Shown: piece after piece, positions 1-8,211 of the stretch
Layout: every line of letters begins with the position of its first letter
How positions within the stretch are numbered: position 1 is the first letter of the stretch
Source: DATLSM01 sp035534175
GTDB taxonomy: Bacteria; Actinomycetota; Thermoleophilia; Solirubrobacterales; 70-9
Assembly (NCBI GenBank): GCA_035534175.1
Contig: DATLSM010000076.1
Span: 1 to 35,988 of the forward strand
Direction of reading: 5' to 3'
Length of the DNA: 35,988 nucleotides
Made by a program: the position numbers and the translations under genes
The notes under the pieces: generated by a model
The model's database searches: none
What the model saw: only the letters and a program-made list of their open reading frames with translations
Told to the model about the DNA's origin: nothing

Positions 1-167
1 CCGCCGGGCCGTCTGCCTGTGTCGCTCGATTACTGCGCTCCGCCACTGCCACCATCTTCGTCTCCTCGCGTCGAGATCGCTGACGCAAGGGGATTCGCCG
101 TGGCCCGGGCGAGCCCTACCGCAGACCTACCAAAGCACTACTAACCTGGCGATGACCTTACTCGAGC

Positions 168-905
168 TTGGGGGTGACTTTTGCCGATACCCTGGCCCCC
201 ACGGTGAGCAGCGCCCTCCCCAGTGTCTTCCTCCGGGCGCTCTTCTCGATGTTCAACCCGACGCTTTTGGCGGCGGTGACGGTGATGATGCTGCTGTCGA
301 AGCCGAAGAGGCTGATGCTCGGCTACCTGCTCGGCGCCTACACCACGAGCATCTCGCTCGGCCTGGTGATCGTTTTCTCGCTCAGCGGCTCCAGCGCGGT
401 GAATACCGCCCGCAACACCCTCAGCCCGGGCGAGGACATCGTGCTCGGAGCGCTCGCCGTGCTGGTCGCGCTGGTCGTCGGGACCGGGCGTGATCAGCCC
501 CTGAGGCAGCGCAGGCAAAGGCGCAAGGAGGCGAGGGGAGGAGGCAGACCGAAGCAGTCGCTGCCCGAACGGATGCTGGGGCGGGGATCGGCGCGGGCGA
601 CCTTCCTCCTCGGCCTCCTTCTCTCCTTCCCCGGCGTCTCCTACCTCACCGCGCTCGACCACATCGCCAGAGCGGACCCGGGGACGGTGGCGACCGTGCT
701 GCTGGTCCTCGGCTTCTGCCTGATGCAGCAGATGCTGCTCGAGCTGCCGCTGCTCGGTTATGCGCTCGCCCCGGAGTGGACCCAGGATGCGGTGAAGCGC
801 CTGCGGGCGTGGCTCGGCCGTAGCGGGCGGCGAGCCGTGGTGCTCGGCGCCGCGCTGATCGGGACCCTGTTGGTCGCCCGCGGCCTGATCAGCCTCCTGG
901 GTTGA
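168..905 (+). CDS. Sap/SfLAP-family (GAP) polytopic membrane protein
   Basis: The protein has about 245 residues and resembles the Sap/SfLAP family (LysE-like fold), whose mycobacterial members help address sulfolipid or glycopeptidolipid to the cell surface. It shows about six hydrophobic segments in two blocks, residues 20-110 and 145-245. They are separated by a very basic loop near residues 108-135 that is rich in Arg, Lys and Gln and should be cytoplasmic. The start is uncertain: TTG at 168 or GTG at 174, neither with a good SD. A TANNNT hexamer at 142-147 could be the -10 and would leave a short leader. The substrate cannot be read from the sequence. The family call rests on overall pattern rather than catalytic residues. 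Confidence 0.75.
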   Translation: MGVTFADTLAPTVSSALPSVFLRALFSMFNPTLLAAVTVMMLLSKPKRLMLGYLLGAYTTSISLGLVIVFSLSGSSAVNTARNTLSPGEDIVLGALAVLVALVVGTGRDQPLRQRRQRRKEARGGGRPKQSLPERMLGRGSARATFLLGLLLSFPGVSYLTALDHIARADPGTVATVLLVLGFCLMQQMLLELPLLGYALAPEWTQDAVKRLRAWLGRSGRRAVVLGAALIGTLLVARGLISLLG

Positions 906-978
906 CCCCTGATCACGACCATCAAGAGGGTTAAGGTTCGTTTCCTGCGTTCCTCGCCCCAGTGAAGGGAGTACCCAG

Positions 979-1524
979 GTGTCGGCACGCCGCCTCCTCA
1001 AAACAGCAGCAATCACAGTCGGCCTGATCGCCGTGCTGCTCGTCGGCCTGGCGCTTGCCGCTCCCCTGCCGAAGGGGGCGAGCGCCTTCTCCACCGCTGC
1101 CACCAAGCATCGCTCCGCTCTCGGCCTGACCCTGGTCACCAGCCTCAGCGGCGATTCGATCGAAGCGGGGGAGGCGGCGCTTGGCAGCCAGTACGCGCTC
1201 AGCGGTGGCTCGGTGCTCTGCCCTCGGGCGAAGAAGAACCACGGCTTCCACGAAACTCCCTTCGCGGTCTTCGGCTTTCCCGGCGCGAAGCTGAAGCTGA
1301 TCGGGGGAAAGTACGGTTTCTCCAAGACCACGAGGTCGGTGACCTCGGCGCTTGGCAGTTCGGCGAAACCCTTCAAACTGACGGTGAGGGTCGCCGGCGC
1401 CATCGCCAGCCCGACTTCGATCGAGGGAACGGTAAACGTGAAGGGTGGACCGTGCAGCTCGAAGAAGCCGCTGAAGTTCAGCGCCAAGCTGGACAAAAAG
1501 ATCCCGGTGGCCCCGGGCAAATAG
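979..1524 (+). CDS. Secreted hypothetical protein with signal peptide
   Basis: This 181-residue protein belongs to no family I recognise. The N-terminus is a clear Sec signal: basic residues (ARR, K) followed by a hydrophobic run at about 10-28 ending in ALA-AP, a plausible signal peptidase I site. The mature part is rich in Gly, Ser, Thr and Lys with alternating beta-like segments. It contains exactly two cysteines (C81 and C159), which could form one disulfide outside the cell. The GTG start at 979 is supported by AGGGAG about nine bases upstream. It lies 73 bases after the Sap-like gene and 13 bases before the DUF1275 gene, so the three may be co-transcribed. An extracytoplasmic beta-sandwich is inference. 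Confidence 0.7.
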   Translation: MSARRLLKTAAITVGLIAVLLVGLALAAPLPKGASAFSTAATKHRSALGLTLVTSLSGDSIEAGEAALGSQYALSGGSVLCPRAKKNHGFHETPFAVFGFPGAKLKLIGGKYGFSKTTRSVTSALGSSAKPFKLTVRVAGAIASPTSIEGTVNVKGGPCSSKKPLKFSAKLDKKIPVAPGK

Positions 1525-1537
1525 CGCCTCCGGGCTC

Positions 1538-2248
1538 GTGGCGGATAAGACCTCAGCCCGGCATCCGCTCAACCGGGCGCTCCTGGCTCTGACCTTCACC
1601 ACGGGGCTGGTCGACGCCGCCAGCTACCTCGGTCTGGGTCACGTCTTCACCGCCAACATGACCGGCAACATCGTCCTGCTCGGCTTCGGCATCGCCGGCA
1701 GCGGCGGCCTGCCGGTCCTCGCGCCGCTGGTCTCGCTGGGGGCCTTCCTGGTTGGCGCCGGCGCCGGCGGCGTCCTGGCGGCGAAGAGGACCAACGGCGA
1801 CCCCGGCCGCTTGGCGCGGGCGCTGGCGATCGAGGTCTCGGCGATCGGCGTCGCCGTCGTGGTGGCGCTGGCGATCGATGTGCAGCCGAACCGCGTCTCC
1901 GGCGATCTGGTGATCGCCCTGCTCGCTCTGGCCATGGGCGTTCGCAACGCGACTGTTCGGCGCATCGGCGCCGCCGACCTGACGACCACCGTGCTGACGA
2001 TGACGCTGACCGGCCTGGCCGCCGAGTCGCCGGTGGCCGGCGGCAGGGGCGAGGGCTCGGCGCGGCGAATCATGGCGGTCGTGGCGATGCTGAGCGGCGC
2101 TGTGGCGGGAGCGCTGCTGCTCAAGGCGAGCCTGGCGCTGCCGCTCGCGGCCGCGGCGGGGCTCGCGCTCCTCACCTGGTTGGTCTACGTGCCGGCGGCC
2201 CGCCGCCTGCTGTCACCGCGGTCCCAACCGTCTAGACGACAGCGGTAG
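1538..2248 (+). CDS. DUF1275 (YoaK-like) integral membrane protein
   Basis: This 236-residue protein begins with the pattern typical of DUF1275: a hydrophobic helix containing TTGLVDAASYLGLG followed by VFTANMTGN. About six transmembrane segments follow, and the end is short and basic. The function of the family is unknown; related proteins are annotated as YoaK, and transport is only suspected. The GTG start at 1538 has no strong SD and sits 13 bases after the preceding stop, consistent with read-through from 979-1524. The gene converges on the acyl-CoA dehydrogenase at 2261 with only 12 bases between the stop codons. Confidence 0.85.
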   Translation: MADKTSARHPLNRALLALTFTTGLVDAASYLGLGHVFTANMTGNIVLLGFGIAGSGGLPVLAPLVSLGAFLVGAGAGGVLAAKRTNGDPGRLARALAIEVSAIGVAVVVALAIDVQPNRVSGDLVIALLALAMGVRNATVRRIGAADLTTTVLTMTLTGLAAESPVAGGRGEGSARRIMAVVAMLSGAVAGALLLKASLALPLAAAAGLALLTWLVYVPAARRLLSPRSQPSRRQR

Positions 2249-2264
2249 GGCGCCGAGTCCCTAC
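2245..2264. terminator. Small hairpin spanning two convergent stop codons
   Basis: GTAGGG at 2245-2250 pairs with CCCTAC at 2259-2264 around an 8-base loop. The TAG stop of the DUF1275 gene (2246-2248) lies in one arm and the minus-strand stop of the acyl-CoA dehydrogenase (2261-2263) in the other. There is no T-run on either side, so termination by this 6-bp stem alone is uncertain. Confidence 0.35.
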
Positions 2265-3439
2265 AGCCCCATCTGCTTGCCGAGGATCTCCTTCATCACC
2301 TCGTCGGTCCCGCCTCCGATCGGGCCGAGGCGGGCGTCACGGACCGCTCGCTCTATGCCGTACTCGCGCATGTAGCCGTAGCCGCCGTGGATCTGAAGGG
2401 ACTGGTCGGCGATCTCCAGGACGGCTCGCTGGGTGACCAGCTTGGCCATGGTCACGTCGCGGATGCAGTCCTGTCCCTCGTGGAACAGGCGCAGCGCGTT
2501 GTAGGTGAGGGCGCGGGCGACCTCGGCCCTGGTCGCCATCTCCGCCACCCGGTGGCGGATCGCCTGGAACCCGCCGATCGGGCGGCCGAAGGCTTCGCGT
2601 TCCTTCGCGTAGGCGACGGTCACCTCGATCAGGCGCTGCATCGCCCCCACCGCGCCGATCGCCATCAACAGCCGCTCCCAGGCGAAGTTGGCCATGATCA
2701 GCCGGAAGCCCTCGTTCTCCTCTCCCAGCAGGTTCGCCGCCGGAACCTCGACCTCGGTGAACGACAGCTCGCCGGTGTCGGAGGAGTGCCAGCCCATCTT
2801 CTGCAGCTTCCGCGCCACCTCATAGCCGGGCATCTCCCGCTCCAAGACGAGGAAGGAGATCCCCTGGTGGCCCCCAACCTGGGTCGTCTTCACCGCGCAG
2901 ACGAGGAAGTCGGCGCGGACGCCGTTGGTGATGAAGGTCTTGGCGCCGTTGACCACGTAGCCGCCGTCGACGCGACGGGCGAAGGTGGATATGCCGGCCA
3001 CGTCGGAGCCGGCGCCGGGCTCGGTGATGCCCAGCGCGCCGACCTTCTCGCCGGCGATCCCGGGCACCAGCCAGCGTTGCTTCTGCTCCTCGCTGCCGAA
3101 GTTAAAGATCGGCGGCATCGCGATCGATGCGTGGGCGTTCAGCCCGGCGGCGACGCCGCCAGAGCCGCCGCGGCGGGCCAGCTCCTCGACCCAGATCGCG
3201 TCGTGCAGGTGGGTGCCCCCCTGCCCGCCGTACTCCTGGGGGAACTTCAACCCCAGGAAGCCGAGTTCGGCGCAGCGCCCGAAGAGCTGGCGAGGGAATT
3301 CGCGCGCGCTCTCCCACTCCTCAACCTCAGGGGCGATCTCCCTGGCGACGAAGCGGCCGACGGTCTCCCTCAGCTCCTCGTGCTCCTCGCCGAAGGGCGG
3401 CAGCGTGGCGCGGGCCCCGGTGTCCCTGACCACGGTCAC
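2261..3439 (-). CDS. Acyl-CoA dehydrogenase (isovaleryl/long-chain type active site)
   Basis: This is a 392-residue FAD-dependent acyl-CoA dehydrogenase, close to the usual family length. The flavin/substrate signature GITEPGAGSDVAGI is at about 137-150, and the C-terminal QIHGGYGYMREYGIERAVRDAR helix region is intact (first 20 residues quoted in part). In medium-chain enzymes the catalytic Glu precedes a GT pair near the C-terminus; here that site reads GGGTDEV. A Glu at 255 (AWERLL) matches the position used by isovaleryl-CoA and long-chain acyl-CoA dehydrogenases, so a branched or long acyl substrate is favoured. The start is GTG at 3439 with a weak GAGG upstream. It lies 182 bases downstream of the second dehydrogenase on the same strand, so co-transcription is plausible. 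No gene was seen in that gap. Confidence 0.93.
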   Translation of the reverse strand: MTVVRDTGARATLPPFGEEHEELRETVGRFVAREIAPEVEEWESAREFPRQLFGRCAELGFLGLKFPQEYGGQGGTHLHDAIWVEELARRGGSGGVAAGLNAHASIAMPPIFNFGSEEQKQRWLVPGIAGEKVGALGITEPGAGSDVAGISTFARRVDGGYVVNGAKTFITNGVRADFLVCAVKTTQVGGHQGISFLVLEREMPGYEVARKLQKMGWHSSDTGELSFTEVEVPAANLLGEENEGFRLIMANFAWERLLMAIGAVGAMQRLIEVTVAYAKEREAFGRPIGGFQAIRHRVAEMATRAEVARALTYNALRLFHEGQDCIRDVTMAKLVTQRAVLEIADQSLQIHGGYGYMREYGIERAVRDARLGPIGGGTDEVMKEILGKQMGL

Positions 3440-3621
3440 CTCAGCGAGAGGCTGCGCTGCTGTTGCAGAGGAAGAATTTCGCCGGCCGAAGATTCATCTT
3501 GGGTGGAAAACGGGTTGAGTGCCCGATCCGGGAGCACGGACGGCGGTGGCCATCTCCGCGGTTCTCCGATCGCAGGTTTCCTCGGCCTGACCGTGATCGC
3601 CTCCAACGGCTGATTGGGGAC

Positions 3622-4839
3622 CTACAGCCCGTAGCTGCGCCCGATTACGTCGAGCATCACCTCGTCGGTGCCGGCGCCGATCCGGTTGAGTCGGACGTCG
3701 CGGTAGGCGCGCTCGATCTCATACTCCTTCATATAGCCGTAGCCGCCGAGGATCTGGACGCACTCGTCGGCGACCTCGCAGGCGATTCGGGAGGCGTAGA
3801 GCTTGGCCATGGTGATCTCGCGCACCGGGTACTCGCCGTTGGCGAAGCGCCAGGCGGTGGAGTAGGTGAACTGCTTCGCCGCCTCGGTCTTGGTCGCCAT
3901 CTCGGCGAACTTGTGGCGGATGGCCTGGAACTTGCCGATCGGGCGGCCGAAGGCTTCGCGCTCCTTCGCGTACTCCAGCGTCTTCTCGATCATCCGCTCG
4001 GCTCCCGCGTGGCAGCCGGCGGCGGCCATCAGCCGCTCGCCCTGGAGCTCCCAGGCGATGTGGTAGAAGCCCTTGCCGACCTGCCCCAGCACCGCAGCGG
4101 CCGGGACCCGCACGTCGTCGAAGGCCAGCTCGCCGGTGTCGGAGGCGTGCATCCCCATCTTCTCCAGCTCGGCGGAGACGGTGAAGCCGGGCACCGGCTC
4201 GCCGCTGGAGTCGCGCAGGTCGACGACGAAGAGCGTGATCCCCGCGTGGCGCTCCTCTGGGTCGGTCTTGCAGACGAGGACGATGAAGTCGGCGCGCGGG
4301 CCGTTGGTGATGAAGGTCTTGGAGCCGTTGATCACGTACTCCTCGCCGTCGCGGATCGCGGTGGTGCGGATCCCCGCCACGTCGGAGCCGGCGCCGGGCT
4401 CGGTGATCCCCAGGGCGCCCACCTTCTCGCCCTTGAGGCCCGGTTCGAGGTACTGGCGCTTCTGCTCCTCGGTTCCCAGCAGGTCGATGGGGGGGAGGAC
4501 CATGTCGGTCTGCACGGCGAAGCCCATGTTCGTGCCGCCCGAGCCCGAATAGCTCATGCACTCGGCGCGGACCAGCGAGTAGAAGTAGTCGCCGCCCTGG
4601 CCGCCGTACTCCTCCGGGAAGCAGAGTCCGAGGAAACCCAGCTCCCCGGCCCGCTTCATCGCCTCCGTCGGCCAGTAGGTGTCCTCCCACTCGTTTCGAT
4701 GTGGCCAGAGCTCCTTCTGCACCCAGGCTTTCATCGACTGGCGCAGGTCTTCGTGCTCCTGGGTGAAGATGAAGTGCTTGCGCCCGGCCTCGTGGTCGGG
4801 CTTGATCACGCTGGAGCCGTTGGTCGTCGCGGTCGCCAC
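3622..4839 (-). CDS. Acyl-CoA dehydrogenase, second paralogue
   Basis: This is a 405-residue paralogue of the neighbouring dehydrogenase, with the same GITEPGAGSDVAGI signature and an ECVQILGGYGYMKEYEIER C-terminal motif. It too lacks a Glu before the C-terminal GT pair (IGAGTDEV). It keeps a Glu in the alternative helix (QGERLM, E268 from this start), again the isovaleryl/long-chain arrangement. I place the start at GTG 4839 because AGGAGAG lies a few bases upstream. A longer reading frame reaches 4911, but its extra residues look non-coding and cover the palindromes at 4870-4898. A minus-strand -10-like TACTGT at 4907-4902 would put the transcript start near 4895. The electron acceptor (ETF) is not encoded in this window. 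Confidence 0.93.
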   Translation of the reverse strand: MATATTNGSSVIKPDHEAGRKHFIFTQEHEDLRQSMKAWVQKELWPHRNEWEDTYWPTEAMKRAGELGFLGLCFPEEYGGQGGDYFYSLVRAECMSYSGSGGTNMGFAVQTDMVLPPIDLLGTEEQKRQYLEPGLKGEKVGALGITEPGAGSDVAGIRTTAIRDGEEYVINGSKTFITNGPRADFIVLVCKTDPEERHAGITLFVVDLRDSSGEPVPGFTVSAELEKMGMHASDTGELAFDDVRVPAAAVLGQVGKGFYHIAWELQGERLMAAAGCHAGAERMIEKTLEYAKEREAFGRPIGKFQAIRHKFAEMATKTEAAKQFTYSTAWRFANGEYPVREITMAKLYASRIACEVADECVQILGGYGYMKEYEIERAYRDVRLNRIGAGTDEVMLDVIGRSYGL

Positions 4840-4869
4840 TGGTCTCTCTCCTCGTTCGCGGGTCCGGTC

Positions 4870-4898
4870 GGGCGAGCACCCTCGCCCTTTGGGGCGAG
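4870..4898. promoter_or_regulatory. Stacked palindromic operator between divergent promoters
   Basis: Three 7-base arms lie exactly 11 bases apart: GGGCGAG at 4870-4876, CTCGCCC at 4881-4887 and GGGCGAG at 4892-4898. The middle arm is a perfect inverted repeat of both outer arms, giving two overlapping 18-bp palindromes (7-4-7) on one helical face. The site lies just downstream of the predicted start of the minus-strand dehydrogenase transcript and about 40-65 bases upstream of the -10 of the enoyl-CoA hydratase operon. The MerR regulator at 9424 or the TetR regulator at 11968 could be the ligand; that is inference. Confidence 0.5.
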
Positions 4899-4935
4899 TG
4901 GACAGTAGCACTTCCCACTTCCAGCTCGGTTCGGC

Positions 4936-4941
4936 TATCGT
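4936..4941 (+). promoter_or_regulatory. Probable -10 of the enoyl-CoA hydratase operon (leaderless)
   Basis: TATCGT fits TANNNT and ends 8 bases before the ATG at 4950. No SD is present before that ATG, so transcription probably starts at or next to the start codon. No recognisable -35 was found. Confidence 0.45.
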
Positions 4942-4949
4942 GGCGCCCG

Positions 4950-5732
4950 ATGAGCGACGAGCTGGTCCGCTATGAGGTCGCCGATGGGATCGCCACCGTG
5001 ACCCTCGATAACCCGGAGAAGCGCAACATGCTCTCCGGCCAAATGCTGGCCGAGCTGGTCGACGCGATGAAGGCGGCCCGCGACTCCGACGAGGCTCGGG
5101 CGGTGGTGCTCACGGGGTCCGGGGACAAGGCCTTCTGCGCCGGCGCCGACCTGGGCGGGTTCGCCGCCGACCTGCCGCCTGTGGCCAAACACTTCGCCTC
5201 CGACCTCTTCCTCGAGTTCTTCCGCCTGATGCCGCGCCTGGGCAAGCCCTCGCTATGCGCGGTCAACGGGCACGTGCTGGCCGGCGGGATGGGGTTGGCT
5301 CTCTGCTGCGACCTGGTGATCGCCAAGGAGGGCGCCACCTTCGGCACCCCCGAGATCAACGTCGGCGCCTTTCCCTACATGATCATGGCGATCATCTACC
5401 GCAATGTCCCGCGCAAGAAGGTCAACGAGATGATCTTGCTGGGGGAGCGGCTGAGCGCCGAGCAGGCCGTGGAGTACGGGCTCGCCAACAGGGTCGTGCC
5501 GGCGCTGGAGTTCGACGCCGCGGTCGCCGAGTGGGCGGCGAAGCTGGCCTCCAAGAGCCCCGTGCTGATGCGGCTCGGCCACGACGCGATGTATCGCCAG
5601 CAGGACATGGCGCTCGACGACGCGCTCGAGTACCTGCGCTCCCAGCTCTCGCTGACCCTGACCACCGAGGACATCCGCGAGGGCGTCACGGCCTTCTTCG
5701 AGAAGCGCGAGCCGCAGTGGAAGGGGCGTTAG
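4950..5732 (+). CDS. Enoyl-CoA hydratase/isomerase (crotonase) family protein
   Basis: This 260-residue crotonase has the oxyanion-hole segments AFCAGADLGG (about 61-70) and AVNGHVLAGGMGLAL (about 104-118). In classic hydratases two glutamates activate water. The second is present (FGTPE, E135), but the position of the first (Glu144 in the rat enzyme) is Gly115. Single-Glu members of the family include isomerases and other crotonase chemistries, so simple hydration should not be assumed. The ATG at 4950 has no SD but a -10-like TATCGT 8 bases upstream. The stop shares one base with the GTG of the carboxylase gene (TAGTG), so translation is probably coupled. It is the first gene of a five-gene catabolic operon. 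Confidence 0.9.
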   Translation: MSDELVRYEVADGIATVTLDNPEKRNMLSGQMLAELVDAMKAARDSDEARAVVLTGSGDKAFCAGADLGGFAADLPPVAKHFASDLFLEFFRLMPRLGKPSLCAVNGHVLAGGMGLALCCDLVIAKEGATFGTPEINVGAFPYMIMAIIYRNVPRKKVNEMILLGERLSAEQAVEYGLANRVVPALEFDAAVAEWAAKLASKSPVLMRLGHDAMYRQQDMALDDALEYLRSQLSLTLTTEDIREGVTAFFEKREPQWKGR

Positions 5733-7321
5733 TGGCCAGCGAGCGCGATGGGCACCTGCTTCCCGGCACGGCACCCCTGTCGCAGCTGACCGAGCAGCTG
5801 CACCGGCGCCGCGAGACGGCGAAGCTGGGCGGGGGCGAGGAGAAGATCGCCAAGCAGCACGAGCGCGGCAAGCTGACCGCCCGCGAGCGGATCGAGCTGC
5901 TGGTCGATGGGGGAACCTTCGTCGAGCTCGGGATCCACGGCAGGCCACACTTCGCCCAGCGGGCGATGGACGGCGTCGAGGCTCCTGCCGACGGGGTGAT
6001 CACTGGCTGGGGCGACGTCGACGGCCGTCCCTGCTGCATCGCCGCCTACGACTTCACCGTGATGGCCGGATCGATGGGGATGACCGGCGAGTTGAAGGTC
6101 ACCCGTCTGCGGGAGATGGCGCTCTCCAAGCGAATGCCGTTCATCTGGCTGCTCGACTCGGCCGGCGCTCGCATCCAGGAGGCCTCCGGCTCGCTCTTCG
6201 CCGGCTCCGGCCACCTCTTCCGCGAGGAGGTGGAGATGTCTGGAGTCGTGCCGATGGTCGCGGCGATGATGGGGCCGTGTGCGGCGGGCACCGCCTACAT
6301 CCCGGCCCTCGCCGACTTCGTGCCGATGGTCTCCGGCCAGGGGGCGATGGCGCTTGCCGGCCCCCACCTGGTCAAGGCGGTGACCGGCGAGGAGATCTCG
6401 ATGGAGGATCTCGGCGGCGCCAAGGTCCACTGCCGCAAATCTGGGGTGGGGGACCTGGAGGTGGCCGATGACGAGGAGTGCATCGCCGTGGTCCGCAGAT
6501 ACCTCTCCTACTTTCCCGCCAACTGCGAGCAAAAGCCGCCGCTCACCGAGTCCGCCGACCCCGAGGACCGCATGTCGGAGAAGCTGCTGGAGATCGTCCC
6601 CGATTCCTCGCGCCAGCCCTACGACATGTACGAGGTGATCGCCGAGATAGTCGATGACGGCGAGTGGTTTGACCTGAAGCCCAAGTTCGCCAGGACGCTG
6701 ATCACCTGCCTCGCGCGCTTCGGCGGACAACCGGCGGGCATCGTCGCCAACCAGCCCAAGCAGCTCGCCGGCATCCTCGACAACGACTCGGCCGACAAGG
6801 CGGCCCACTTCATCAACCTCTGCGACGCCTTCAACATCCCCCTGGTCTTCCTCCAGGATGTGCCCGGCTTCATGGTCGGCTCGAAGGTCGAGCACGCCGG
6901 AATCATCCGCCACGGGGCGAAGATGCTCTACGCGGTGAGCCGCGCCACGGTGCCCAAGGTGACCGTGGTTGTGCGCAAGGCCTACGGTGCCGGCTATTAC
7001 GTGATGTGCGGGAAGGCCTACGAGCCGGACCTGATCGTCGCCTGGCCCGGGGCCGAGATCTCGGTGATGGGCGCCGAGGGGGCGGTCAACATCATCGGCC
7101 GCTCGGCGATCGAGTCCTCCACTGACCCCGAGGCCACCCGCGAAGCGATGCTCGCCGCTGTCCGCCAGCAGATCGACCCCTACATCGCCGCCGGCAACGC
7201 GGTGATCGACGACATCATCGATCCGCGCGAGACCCGACCGACGATCGTCAGGGCTCTGCGCATGGCGCGCGACAAGCAGGTGCAGAAGCCAAAGAAACGA
7301 CATGGGGTGATGCCCGTATGA
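5732..7321 (+). CDS. Acyl-CoA carboxylase carboxyltransferase (beta) subunit
   Basis: The 529-residue protein has the two crotonase-fold halves of biotin-dependent carboxyltransferases of the PccB/MccB type. N-terminal landmarks are GKLTARERI and the pocket WLLDSAGARIQEASGS; the C-terminal half has LFLQDVPGFMVGSKVEHAGI-type sequence, quoted in part. These enzymes move CO2 from biotin to an acyl-CoA. In propionyl-CoA carboxylases the segment after RKA(F/Y)G reads GAYDVM, with Asp setting specificity; here it reads GAGYYVM, so the substrate is probably not propionyl-CoA. No biotin carboxylase or biotin carrier gene is present in this window. The start at GTG 5732 overlaps the previous stop and follows AAGGGG. 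It overlaps the next gene by 4 bases. Confidence 0.93.
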   Translation: MASERDGHLLPGTAPLSQLTEQLHRRRETAKLGGGEEKIAKQHERGKLTARERIELLVDGGTFVELGIHGRPHFAQRAMDGVEAPADGVITGWGDVDGRPCCIAAYDFTVMAGSMGMTGELKVTRLREMALSKRMPFIWLLDSAGARIQEASGSLFAGSGHLFREEVEMSGVVPMVAAMMGPCAAGTAYIPALADFVPMVSGQGAMALAGPHLVKAVTGEEISMEDLGGAKVHCRKSGVGDLEVADDEECIAVVRRYLSYFPANCEQKPPLTESADPEDRMSEKLLEIVPDSSRQPYDMYEVIAEIVDDGEWFDLKPKFARTLITCLARFGGQPAGIVANQPKQLAGILDNDSADKAAHFINLCDAFNIPLVFLQDVPGFMVGSKVEHAGIIRHGAKMLYAVSRATVPKVTVVVRKAYGAGYYVMCGKAYEPDLIVAWPGAEISVMGAEGAVNIIGRSAIESSTDPEATREAMLAAVRQQIDPYIAAGNAVIDDIIDPRETRPTIVRALRMARDKQVQKPKKRHGVMPV

Positions 7322-8211
7322 GCTCCTTCGGAGACCCGGCGATCATCAGCTGCTCGATCTCCGGGGTGATCGCCAACCGCGACCAGTGTCCGGCGATCCC
7401 CTACACGCCGCAGGAGTACGCGGCCGAGGCGCGCCGGGCCGTCGACGAGGGCGCCTCGCAGATCCACATTCACGCCCGCAGTCCCGATGGCACCCCGTCC
7501 TATGAGATCGAGGACTTCGGGGCGATCACCGAGGCGATCCTGGCCGAGGTCGGCGACGTGATTGTCAACTACTCGACCGGCGCGATCGGGATCCCGATCT
7601 CCAAGCGGATCGAGTACCTGCGGGCGCTGCGCCCCGAGGTGGCCGCGCTGAACATGTCCTCGATGAACTATGCGAAGTACTCGCGCCGGCGCAAGGACTT
7701 CGTCTTCAAGGCGGTCTTCGAGAACAGCTTCGAGACGATCATCGAGTTCCTCACGGCGATGAGGGAGCTGGGGATCAAGCCCGAGCATGAGTGCTTCGAT
7801 GCCGGCCACGTCGCCAACCTCGATCCGTTGATCGACATGGGTCTGCTGCAGCCGCCGCTGCAGATCTCCCTCGTGATGGGGGTGACCGGGGGCATCCGGC
7901 CGACGCCCCGCAACGTCACGGCGATGTCGGACCAGATCCCGGGCGGACCCGAGGGACTCAACCAGTGGCAGGTGATCGGCATCTCCCGCGACCAGTGGAA
8001 GCTGCTCGCCGCCTCGCTGGTGCTGGGCGGCAACGTCCGCGCCGGGGTGGAGGACAATCTCTACCTGCCGAACGGGGAGATGGCCAGGTCCAACGGCGAG
8101 CTGATCGCCAAGGCGCGGCAGATGGTCGAGGACGTCGGCCGCCGCCCCGCCACCGTCGCCGAGGCGCGCGAGCTCTTGGGAGTACCCAGGCGTGAGCGAT
8201 CTGCCGCTTAG
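7318..8211 (+). CDS. Beta-keto acid cleavage enzyme (BKACE, DUF849)
   Basis: This 297-residue protein has the BKACE/DUF849 layout. The metal-binding pair is in QIHIHARSPDG (H50 and H52), and the late acidic motif is GVEDNLYL (E245, D246). BKACE enzymes are Zn-dependent TIM barrels that condense a beta-keto acid with acetyl-CoA and cleave it to acetoacetate and a new acyl-CoA; the founding member, Kce, acts in lysine fermentation. Family substrates vary widely and cannot be read here. The ATG overlaps the carboxylase stop (ATGA), and the 3' end overlaps the next gene by 20 bases. In a leucine-type pathway this slot would hold HMG-CoA lyase, so the enzyme may do the terminal C-C cleavage in this island. 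Confidence 0.92.
   Translation: MSSFGDPAIISCSISGVIANRDQCPAIPYTPQEYAAEARRAVDEGASQIHIHARSPDGTPSYEIEDFGAITEAILAEVGDVIVNYSTGAIGIPISKRIEYLRALRPEVAALNMSSMNYAKYSRRRKDFVFKAVFENSFETIIEFLTAMRELGIKPEHECFDAGHVANLDPLIDMGLLQPPLQISLVMGVTGGIRPTPRNVTAMSDQIPGGPEGLNQWQVIGISRDQWKLLAASLVLGGNVRAGVEDNLYLPNGEMARSNGELIAKARQMVEDVGRRPATVAEARELLGVPRRERSAA

Noticed and set aside
152..493. ATG frame at the start of the window
   Set aside because: It has a plausible -10 just upstream, but the product is Arg/Pro/Gly-rich without pattern and overlaps the better Sap-like membrane protein.
2387..4908. Long plus-strand frames opposite the two acyl-CoA dehydrogenases
   Set aside because: They are low-complexity antisense frames (rich in Gly, Arg, Asp, His, Leu repeats) caused by high GC. 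The minus-strand frames have full family motifs.
5253..7303. Minus-strand frames opposite the crotonase and carboxylase genes
   Set aside because: No motifs, typical antisense composition, and the plus-strand genes are unambiguous.
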